Source of the DNA: Chloroflexota bacterium
GTDB lineage: Bacteria > Chloroflexota > UBA4733
Length of the DNA stretch: 9,696 nt
Direction: 5' to 3'
Assembly (NCBI GenBank): GCA_023381895.1
Contig: JAMCTA010000106.1
Span: forward strand, 1 to 9,696
Within the stretch, counting starts at the first letter, position 1, and every line of letters begins with the position of its first letter. A program made the translations under genes and the position numbers. Under the pieces are notes generated by a model. It worked only from the letters and a program-made list of their open reading frames with translations. It searched no databases and was not told the origin of the DNA. Below are positions 1-5,402 of this stretch, in pieces.

Positions 1-379
1 CTCCCGGGGATGAGACCTTGGAGAGGAGGGCCATGGCCTCTTCGGCGCTGAGCCGGCCCTCGCTGAGGCTGCGCAGGATCTCGCGCCGGTTTTCACGCTC
101 CTGCTCACGCTCCTCGGTGAGTCCAAGAGTGTGGAGAAGGTCATCGAGCCTGCTGCGTACGGTGGGATAGGAGATGCCAAGCGCTTCTTCTACGTCCTTG
201 ATGACACCACGCTGGCGGAGGAAAGTCTCGAGGAAGAGCAGCTGTTCGCGGGAGAGGCGGGCGAAGCGTCCGAGAGAAAAATCGCTGCGGATTCTGGTGT
301 CGCAGGAGGTGCAGTGCAGCTCGGTGACGTGGAGGGCGTCACCGCATACGGGACACCGACCTAGGAGTTCGTTCGCCAT
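1..379 (-). CDS. DUF2089-family zinc-ribbon/HTH protein (C-terminus cut by window edge)
   Basis: The frame opens at an ATG (377-379) and stays open to base 1, so 126 residues are visible and the C-terminus is missing. Residues 9-26 hold two cysteine pairs (CPVC at 9-12, CTSC at 23-26), a zinc-ribbon pattern. Residues 43-87 look like a helix-turn-helix: a leucine-rich helix, then VEEALGISYPTVRSRLDDL, the typical DUF2089 core. Residues 100-121 (ILRSLSEGRLSAEEAMALL) match the short helical motif seen at the ends of SHOCT-like and YvlB/LiaX-type proteins. GGAG lies a few bases before the ATG and supports this start. DUF2089 proteins are thought to be DNA-binding regulators, often beside envelope-stress or membrane genes; the target here is unknown. 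The family call is firm and the role is inferred. Confidence 0.88.
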   Translation of the reverse strand, partial: MANELLGRCPVCGDALHVTELHCTSCDTRIRSDFSLGRFARLSREQLLFLETFLRQRGVIKDVEEALGISYPTVRSRLDDLLHTLGLTEEREQERENRREILRSLSEGRLSAEEAMALLSKVSSPG

Positions 380-419
380 TCCATCTCCAGTAATGAATAT
401 TATTGATATGATGGTTGAG

Positions 420-448
420 AATATACAATGACAACTGGCAAATGTCAA
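420..448 (-). promoter_or_regulatory. Near-consensus sigma70-type promoter for the DUF2089 gene, with overlapping dyad
   Basis: Read on the minus strand, a perfect -35 box TTGACA (448-443) is followed by exactly 17 bases and the -10 box TATATT (425-420), five of six matches to consensus. Transcription would start near 413 and leave a leader of about 34 bases before the ATG at 379. A TGACA/TGTCA inverted repeat with a 9-base spacer (429-447) covers most of the -35 box and part of the spacer, which is where a repressor could bind. The surroundings are clearly AT-rich compared with the rest of the window. The promoter is seen directly in sequence; the operator role is inferred. Confidence 0.7.
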
Positions 449-475
449 GATGGCGACCATCCTCATTTGGATTAT

Positions 476-610
476 TGCTAAATCCTTCCACGGGGCCTGT
501 TGCGAAAGGCGGGGCCCTCACCCCGGCTCACCAAGGCTCGCCACCCCTCCCCAAGCTTGGGGGAGGGGGTGAGGGTCTCCTTCGCAACGCCATTCTGGTT
601 TGATTTAGCA
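476..610. repeat. MITE-like palindromic intergenic element, copy 1
   Basis: This 135-base element is bounded by perfect 9-base terminal inverted repeats, TGCTAAATC (476-484) and GATTTAGCA (602-610). Inside them are nested inverted blocks: GTTGCGAAAGG against CCTTCGCAAC, CCCTCACCCC against GGGGTGAGGG, and a central CCCCTCCCCAAGC facing TTGGGGGAGGGG. The whole can fold into one long interrupted hairpin. A second copy lies at 3027-3154. Compared with it, this copy has about 10 extra bases next to a repeated GGCTC. No coding potential is visible. GC-rich CCCTCACCCC-type palindromes of this sort are known to be scattered between genes in many high-GC genomes; the non-autonomous transposon reading is inference. 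Confidence 0.75.
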
Positions 611-706
611 GGACAACAACGGTGTCCGCGTGATCAGTGCTCTACACGTGCGGACGTGGTAAAGCCAGCGGGGGCGCTGTGGCGGAGTCGCGGAGCTTGG
701 GCAACG

Positions 707-744
707 GTGGCACGCAGACCACGGGCCTGCACCGTGGGTGCCAC
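707..744. other. Strong GC-rich bulged hairpin
   Basis: GTGGCAC (707-713) pairs with GTGCCAC (738-744), and CCACGG (719-724) pairs with CCGTGG (732-737). A 5-base bulge (714-718) and a 7-base loop (725-731) complete a 13-pair stem. Neither strand has a T-run after it, so it is not a standard intrinsic terminator. Function unknown. Confidence 0.55.
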
Positions 745-873
745 GAAGCAGATGCATAAAGATGCGCGAGGCAAGAGCCGGGAGCCGGCCACGTGCTGCA
801 GCGTGCCATTGGCCTGGCTGCGGTGCCTGAAAGTGGTGGGTGCTAGCGCTGTGCCGCTGTAGTGGCTCTGTCA

Positions 874-907
874 CGCTGATGGTGACGATCACGACCCGCC
901 ATCAGCG
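874..907 (-). terminator. Possible 3' hairpin after the small membrane-protein gene
   Basis: A perfect 9-base inverted repeat, CGCTGATGG (874-882) and CCATCAGCG (899-907), with a 16-base loop. On the minus strand it begins 39 bases after the TAG at 946-948. No U-run follows, so it would be a non-canonical terminator or a 3'-end stabiliser. Low certainty about function; the stem itself is clear. Confidence 0.35.
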
Positions 908-945
908 ACGTTCCGACTCGTCCGATACAAAAGCCGGAGCTGCCC

Positions 946-1371
946 CTACGGTGCGCTAAAGGTCAGACGGTGACTATCCTTGCTGCCCTTGGCGTCGGCC
1001 CAGCCCTGTCCTGATCCAGATGCTGGGCGGGAAAACTCACCAACGTGCTCCGCTGCAGTAGCGCTGTCGTCGGGAGCGCCACCACCCTCGAAGGTAATGG
1101 CAGCATTGCCATCAGTGTAGAACTCGGCAAGCAGCGGACGGTCTTTGTACTTCTTAGCGAATTGGAGAATAATGCGCTCGATCTCTTGAGAACTTGGGTT
1201 GCGTGGAACGATGACGAGAGCGTAGCGATGCACGGGCCCGGTATCATCGGTGTACTGGACGAGATAGGGATCTTGCACAGCGCCGATGGCGGCCTTCGTG
1301 CCCACGCCGATGAGGATGAGTAGTACGAGGGCCACCGCCCCCCAGCGCGCCCAGCGGCGCTTCCACCACAT
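946..1371 (-). CDS. Small membrane-anchored protein of unknown function
   Basis: A 141-residue protein. The start is the ATG at 1369-1371 with AGGAGG 11 bases upstream. Residues 1-9 are rich in Trp, Arg and Lys, and residues 10-25 form one hydrophobic segment, so an N-terminal signal anchor with the rest outside the cytoplasm is likely (positive-inside rule). Residues 48-95 look like a small beta-alpha-beta unit: strand YALVIVP, amphipathic helix QEIERIILQFAKKYKD, then strands LLAEFYT and AAITFEG. Residues 100-141 are low in complexity and probably disordered. There are no cysteines and no catalytic motif I recognise. It lies 98 bases downstream of the ABC ATPase gene on the same strand, with a hairpin in between, so cotranscription is uncertain. 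I do not recognise the family. Confidence 0.72.
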   Translation of the reverse strand: MWWKRRWARWGAVALVLLILIGVGTKAAIGAVQDPYLVQYTDDTGPVHRYALVIVPRNPSSQEIERIILQFAKKYKDRPLLAEFYTDGNAAITFEGGGAPDDSATAAEHVGEFSRPASGSGQGWADAKGSKDSHRLTFSAP

Positions 1372-1418
1372 CGTCGCACTATCCTCCTCTACCTAACCGT
1401 GGTGTCTCGGGTTGTGCC

Positions 1419-1455
1419 AGAGGAGTGGCATGGCTGACGCCTATTCCACTCCTCT
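1419..1455 (-). terminator. Hairpin after the ABC ATPase gene
   Basis: A perfect 10-base inverted repeat, AGAGGAGTGG (1419-1428) and CCACTCCTCT (1446-1455), with a 17-base loop. On the minus strand it starts about 14 bases after the ATPase stop codon (1470-1472). No T-run follows, so it may be a terminator that lacks the U-tail, an RNA-processing site or an operator for the gene downstream. The stem is certain; the role is not. Confidence 0.45.
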
Positions 1456-1469
1456 CGTACACGTATCGA

Positions 1470-2570
1470 CTAGAAAATAGCCTCTTGGGTGGCTGGATCG
1501 AACAGGTGCATGCGGCTAGCATCTACGACCAGCTCGATGGTGTCACCGGCCGAGAGGTCGGTCCGTGAGTCGAGGCGCGCCGTTGCATTCTGGCTCCCGG
1601 CGAGCAGGTAGGCGAACATCTCGTTGCCGAGGTGCTCGACGACGTCGACCTTCATGGTGACGGGATTGAGGTTGGGCAGGTTCGGCGCCCAATGGCGGTC
1701 ATACATATCCTCAGGCCGGATGCCGAGGATAACGGAGTTCTTCCCGTAGCCCTGCAGTTTTCCCGCGTACTGCCCTGGGACGGCGATCTGGAAGCTGCCC
1801 GAATCCACGCGGACCTCCCCGTTCTCCTGATGCAGCTCAGCGGGGAAGAAGTTCATCGACGGGCTACCGATGAAACCGGCCACGAACATATTCGTCGGGT
1901 GATCGTACACCGTCTGGGGCGTGTCGAGCTGCTGCAGCACACCGTCGCGCATCACAGCGATGCGGCTCCCCATCGTCATCGCCTCGGTCTGGTCGTGAGT
2001 GACGTAGATGGCCGTCGTTTGAAGACGCTGGTGCAGCTTGATCAGCTCAGCGCGCGTCTGGACGCGCAGCTTGGCATCGAGGTTCGAGAGTGGCTCGTCC
2101 ATCAAGAACACCTGGGGCTCCCGCACGATGGCGCGGCCCAGAGCGACGCGCTGACGCTGGCCACCAGAGAGCTGCTTCGGCTTGCGGTTGAGCAGCTCGC
2201 GGATGCCCAGGATCTCGGCGGCCTGATTTACACGCTGCTCAATTTCCTTGCGGGGGGTCTTGCGCAGCTTGAGACCGAAAGCCAGGTTGTCGTACACACT
2301 CATATGCGGATAGAGCGCGTAGGATTGGAAGACCATCGCAATGTCGCGGTCTTTCGGAGCGACGTCATTGACCAAGCGGTCACCGATGTAGATGTTGCCG
2401 TCCGACAGCTCCTCGAGTCCGGCGATGAGGCGGAGGCACGTGGACTTCCCACAGCCGGAGGGGCCGACGAGGACGAGGAACTCCTTGTCCTTCACGGCGA
2501 TGCTGATGTCGTTGACGGCCGCGACTTCACCGAAGCGCTTGGTGATGTGATCAAGGGTCAGACTGGCCAT
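1470..2570 (-). CDS. MalK/UgpC/MsiK-type carbohydrate ABC transporter ATP-binding protein
   Basis: A 366-residue cytoplasmic ATPase that would energise an importer of sugars or glycerol-3-phosphate. All ABC motifs are intact: Walker A GPSGCGKST (36-44), Q-loop Gln82, signature LSGGQ (134-138), Walker B VFLMDE with catalytic Glu159, D-loop SNLD (162-165) and switch His192. Residues from about 240 to the end form the OB-fold (MOI/TOBE) regulatory domain of the CUT1 MalK branch, with the typical GIRPEDM motif, and the full length matches that family (about 360-380). The ATG start has AAGGAG 13 bases upstream. No binding-protein or permease genes are visible beside it. Such orphan ATPases (as in MsiK of Streptomyces) can serve several sugar importers, which is the likely case here. 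Substrate cannot be read from sequence. Confidence 0.95.
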   Translation of the reverse strand: MASLTLDHITKRFGEVAAVNDISIAVKDKEFLVLVGPSGCGKSTCLRLIAGLEELSDGNIYIGDRLVNDVAPKDRDIAMVFQSYALYPHMSVYDNLAFGLKLRKTPRKEIEQRVNQAAEILGIRELLNRKPKQLSGGQRQRVALGRAIVREPQVFLMDEPLSNLDAKLRVQTRAELIKLHQRLQTTAIYVTHDQTEAMTMGSRIAVMRDGVLQQLDTPQTVYDHPTNMFVAGFIGSPSMNFFPAELHQENGEVRVDSGSFQIAVPGQYAGKLQGYGKNSVILGIRPEDMYDRHWAPNLPNLNPVTMKVDVVEHLGNEMFAYLLAGSQNATARLDSRTDLSAGDTIELVVDASRMHLFDPATQEAIF

Positions 2571-3026
2571 TGGTTGGTTTGATCTCCTTCTTCAGAACAC
2601 TGCCGGGAATCCCCGGATCGGTGGAGCAGTCTCTCAACGTGACGTGTACTGCGCCGGCAAAAACAGAACTCTTCGGCAAAAGCCGCTTTTTGCCCAGGAG
2701 AAGGATCTTGCCCTCCCGGGCCATTCTGCCTCCCCTGGAGGCCGCCTAACGATCCGGCAGGCCTTCTCCTTCTGCTGCGCACGTTCTGGGGGGCAGTGTG
2801 ATGCAGACACCACGCTGCCATACAATGAGGCTAGCATAGGTGCGCAATCTCTGCAAGGTGGCAAGCCCTCGGGCCCTCGGTGGCCCGGATCTGTAGCGGC
2901 GGATGTGGTGTGGAGTCACAAAGAAGAGCGCGGGCCGTAAGACGATTGTCAACCTGACCGTGGTGCGTGCGCGTTGAGCGCCTCAGGATCCGGGCGAGAC
3001 GACCTCTGAGGTGCTGCTGCTCTCGC
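2571..3026. other. Gene-free leader region upstream of the ABC ATPase gene
   Basis: About 450 bases without a believable gene; the short frames on both strands have odd composition and no domain. Seen features: a 5-pair hairpin CCGGG/CCCGG (2603-2616) close to the ATPase ribosome binding site, a GGCAAAA-type set of competing repeats at 2656-2694 (separate entry), and a CCTCAG/CTGAGG inverted repeat (2981-3011). A weak minus-strand promoter (TTGCGC, 16-17 bases, TTGTAT/TGTATG, around 2820-2847) is possible but poor. TTGACA occurs on the minus strand near 2946-2951 with no -10 box at proper distance. Confidence 0.45.
2656..2694 (-). promoter_or_regulatory. Competing-hairpin leader upstream of the ABC ATPase gene
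   Basis: Read on the minus strand there are three related blocks in order: GGCAAAAA (2694-2687), then TTTTGCC (2681-2675), then TTTTTGCC (2663-2656). The first block can pair either with the second, giving a tight hairpin, or perfectly over 8 bases with the third. Mutually exclusive pairing of this kind is the layout of an attenuator or RNA switch, here about 90-125 bases before the ATG. No known riboswitch class is recognised, so the role is inference. Confidence 0.3.
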
Positions 3027-3154
3027 TGCTAAGTCCTTCCACGGTGGTGTTGCGAAAGGCGAAGCCCTCACCCCGGCTCGCCACCCCTCCCCCAAGCTTT
3101 TTTTGGGGAGGGGCAGAGGGTCTCCTTCGCAACGCCATTTCTGGTTTGATTTAG
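3027..3154. repeat. MITE-like palindromic intergenic element, copy 2
   Basis: Second copy of the element at 476-610, in the same orientation. It begins TGCTAAGTCCTTCCACGG and ends CTGGTTTGATTTAG, with the same inner blocks GTTGCGAAAGGCG, CCCTCACCCC and TCTCCTTCGCAAC. The central palindrome is CCCCTCCCC facing GGGGAGGGG, here with a T7 run (CAAGCTTTTTTT) in the loop that copy 1 lacks. Its last bases, GATTTAG (3148-3154), contain TTA (3151-3153), which on the minus strand is the TAA stop of serA. The stem could also act as the serA 3'-end structure. Confidence 0.75.
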
Positions 3155-4752
3155 AGTCTCACGACCTTGGCGCGGTGGAGGTGAGGCAAGTTGAGTAGCT
3201 CGCGAAAGATGCTCTGGGGTATGGGCTCATCTACACCCAGTACGAGCAGAGCCTCCCCTCGCGCCTCGCGCCGGCCAACTTGCATGAAGGAGATGTTGAT
3301 GTCGGAACTGCCAAGGAGCGTACCGATGCGCCCGATCATCCCGGGGCGATCGGTATGGCGGCCAATGATCCAGTAGCTATCGCTGGGCCGGATGTCCACA
3401 GCATAGCCATCTATCCCAACAATGCGCGGCTCCTGGCCGACAAGCGTCCCGCTCACCTCGACTCCGCCCGCATTCGTGATGGCCCTCGCTGTGAGTAGTG
3501 CGACGTAGGGCTCGGGAAGCGTAGGCTCTCGCCGCTCCACCACCCGCAATCCCCGCTGGTGAGCGATTTCACCGGCGTTGACGAGAGTGACGCGCGTGGC
3601 ACTGGTTGGCCCCAGCAGACCCGCCAGTGTCGCAAGACGTAGGGCATCTGTTTCCTGCTCAGCCAGATCACCGGCGTAGGTGATCTCTAATGACTGGAGC
3701 TGCCCATCGCTCAGCAGGGTGACGAGCTTGCCGGTCAGCTCGGCTACGGGGAGATAGGGGCGCAGGGCGGCAGCAGTAGCGCTTGAGATCGGCACGTTCA
3801 CCGCGTAGCGTGGCGTCTCGCCACGGAAAACGGCAGCGATCTGCTCTGCCACGTCTACTGCCACACTCACCTGGGCTTCGGCCGTTGAGGCGCCAAGATG
3901 CGGTGTTGCCAGCACACGCTCTTCCCGGACGAGCGGGCTATCGCCAGCTGGTTCCTGCGCAAAGACATCAAGCGCTGCGCCAGCAATCCTACCCTGCTGC
4001 AGAGCTTCGCGCAGCGCTTCCTCATCGATCACGCCGCCGCGCGAGCAGTTGACTATATAGGCAGTGTGTTTCATAAGGGCCAGTTGCTCACTCCCGATCA
4101 TATTGCGCGTAGCGTCGTTCAGTACGACGTGTAGCGACACAACGTCGCTCTCCCGCAGCACCCCTTCAAGGGTCGTGAGACGCGCCCCGATGCGTTCCGC
4201 CGCTTCCGGAGCGATGAACGGATCATAGGCGAGAATGTGCATCTCGAAGGCAAGGGCCCGCTGCACGACTTCGCTGGCGACTCGTCCCAGACCTACGACG
4301 CCCAGCGTCTTTCCACGCAGCTCCGTGCCAATGAAGTGCGAGCGCTCCCAGCGTCCTGCGCGCAAGCTGGCGTTTGCTGAGGCCACGTGGCGTGCAATGC
4401 CCAGAAGGAGGGCCCAGGTATGCTCTGCGGCGGCTACGGTGTTGCCTGTTGGGGCGTTCACGACGATCACACCATGCTTCGTGGCCGTAGGAACGTCGAC
4501 ATTGTCGACCCCAACGCCAGCGCGTCCGATGACTTGGAGGCGTTTCGCTGCGGAGATCACCGCAGCGGTGACCTTCGTCTCGCTACGCACTACGAGCGCG
4601 TCGTAGTCACTGATGATTCCAGCGAGCTCGGGCTCTTTCATGCCGGTGCGCACGTCCACAGACGCAATCTGGCGTAACAGAGCCAAACCCTCCTCAGCGA
4701 TTCTGTCTGCTACCAGCACACGATGCTGCTGCGCCTCCGCCTCGACCGTCAC
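3151..4752 (-). CDS. serA: D-3-phosphoglycerate dehydrogenase (three-domain SerA)
   Basis: Cytoplasmic NAD-dependent enzyme for the first step of serine synthesis, 3-phosphoglycerate to 3-phosphohydroxypyruvate. The 533 residues match the long (type I) SerA form. Substrate-binding region residues 11-105 with VVRSETKV (Arg56); NAD-binding Rossmann domain about 106-298 with GVVGLGRVAS (151-160); catalytic Arg238 in NCSRGG, Glu267 in AQEP and His285 in TPHLGAST; allosteric substrate-binding domain about 319-450; C-terminal ACT domain about 461-533 (HTDRPGMIGRIGTLL), which usually gives feedback control by serine. The third position of the usual GxGxxG motif is Ala159, not Gly. The start is GTG with GGAAGG 9 bases upstream. 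The stop codon lies inside repeat copy 2. It is third in a possible transcript with the two genes upstream. Confidence 0.96.
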   Translation of the reverse strand: MTVEAEAQQHRVLVADRIAEEGLALLRQIASVDVRTGMKEPELAGIISDYDALVVRSETKVTAAVISAAKRLQVIGRAGVGVDNVDVPTATKHGVIVVNAPTGNTVAAAEHTWALLLGIARHVASANASLRAGRWERSHFIGTELRGKTLGVVGLGRVASEVVQRALAFEMHILAYDPFIAPEAAERIGARLTTLEGVLRESDVVSLHVVLNDATRNMIGSEQLALMKHTAYIVNCSRGGVIDEEALREALQQGRIAGAALDVFAQEPAGDSPLVREERVLATPHLGASTAEAQVSVAVDVAEQIAAVFRGETPRYAVNVPISSATAAALRPYLPVAELTGKLVTLLSDGQLQSLEITYAGDLAEQETDALRLATLAGLLGPTSATRVTLVNAGEIAHQRGLRVVERREPTLPEPYVALLTARAITNAGGVEVSGTLVGQEPRIVGIDGYAVDIRPSDSYWIIGRHTDRPGMIGRIGTLLGSSDINISFMQVGRREARGEALLVLGVDEPIPQSIFRELLNLPHLHRAKVVRL

Positions 4753-4816
4753 GCTCTCTTACCTTCCTGCACCTGTTCTCTCTTCGCCGTGTCTCTACTT
4801 CTCATCTTGCCACGTT

Positions 4817-5335
4817 TCACGAGCCTTGTGGGGTGAAGAGCACGGCGGCCTCTGTCACCTCAGTCGTGGGGGCGCGCGGTAAGCCGGGGCACAGGCTGCC
4901 TGCGACTGTGGCTACCTGACCTCCTTCAACGACCCAGATGTCGAGAAGGTGCTGGGTTGTGGGATCGGCGGCAGCAACAAAGTAGCGGTGTGGATCGGCC
5001 GCACTGACGCGCATCTCCCATGACGCTCTTTGCAGGGTGGGTTGCCGTTCGACACTGAGTGATCCAGGCAGACAGGTCGAGGAACGCACGAACGCTAAAG
5101 CTGCGTTCAGTGCCGCCTGCTGTGGTACGGGTGCCGGCTGAACTGGAGTCGGGACAGCACCCATATCTTTGCGGGCGAACAGGCTAAACGCCAGGTTGGT
5201 GGCGGTGAGGAAGAGCAGGGCAATTGCGACGGCCAGAGCGAGCGGTAGCCACCAGAGCCTGTGAGGTGCGGGATGCCTCGAGTGAGCAGTAGGCGTGCTG
5301 CGCAATGGGAGAAGCCTCCGGCGCTGCTGACGCAC
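4817..5335 (-). CDS. Membrane-anchored protein of unknown function between the oxidoreductase and serA genes
   Basis: I choose the GTG at 5333-5335 because GGGAGG ends 5 bases before it; a TTG at 5350 in the same frame has no such site. This gives 172 residues. Residues 1-27 are basic and Pro/His-rich, about 28-52 form one hydrophobic helix (WWLPLALAVAIALLFLTATN), followed by a Pro/Ala/Val linker (61-75) and a roughly 95-residue domain probably outside the cytoplasm. That domain has two cysteines (88 and 149) that could form a disulfide, and a strand-rich stretch (WEMRVSAADPHRYFVAAA, LLDIWVVEGGQVATV). It lies 67 bases after the oxidoreductase gene and 64 bases before serA on the same strand. 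Family not recognised; its coding status is supported by the ribosome binding site, the clean layout and the fit between neighbours. Confidence 0.72.
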   Translation of the reverse strand: MRQQRRRLLPLRSTPTAHSRHPAPHRLWWLPLALAVAIALLFLTATNLAFSLFARKDMGAVPTPVQPAPVPQQAALNAALAFVRSSTCLPGSLSVERQPTLQRASWEMRVSAADPHRYFVAAADPTTQHLLDIWVVEGGQVATVAGSLCPGLPRAPTTEVTEAAVLFTPQGS

Positions 5336-5402
5336 CAGAACCTCCCTCAACCCATCTTTAGAGCGCAGCGCTATAGTGCCGCGTTATCCCTGAACCGCCC
5401 TA

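Larger units (their letters stand above)
611..945. other. Gene-free stretch with three hairpins
   Basis: No supportable gene lies here. The short open frames on either strand show low complexity, no domain and no ribosome binding site. Three independent inverted repeats are present: 624-655 (GTCCGC/GCGGAC plus GTG/CAC across a 2-base bulge), 707-744 (outer GTGGCAC/GTGCCAC, inner CCACGG/CCGTGG, 5-base bulge and 7-base loop) and 874-907 (CGCTGATGG/CCATCAGCG). The last is 39 bases past the stop of the next gene on the minus strand. The stretch could be the long 3' untranslated region of that gene, an RNA gene, or a decayed element; the sequence alone does not decide. Confidence 0.5.

Noticed and set aside
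476..610. CRISPR or attachment-site reading of the repeat
   Set aside because: Only two distant copies exist, without regular spacers, cas genes, integrase or tRNA; a palindromic dispersed element fits better.
605..892. Minus-strand frame of 95 codons in the gene-free stretch
   Set aside because: His/Arg/Pro-rich and low in complexity, no ribosome binding site, and it covers all three hairpins; more likely non-coding.
1632..2582. Plus-strand open frame of 316 codons
   Set aside because: It lies wholly opposite the ABC ATPase gene, has no domain, and its composition is that of a reverse-strand shadow in a GC-rich gene.
2644..2940. Plus-strand frame of 98 codons upstream of the ABC gene
   Set aside because: No domain, no ribosome binding site, and overlapping minus-strand frames are equally open, as expected by chance at this GC content.
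2941..2975. TTGACA on the minus strand (2946-2951) as promoter of the ABC gene
   Set aside because: No -10-like hexamer occurs 16-19 bases downstream; the following sequence is GC-rich.
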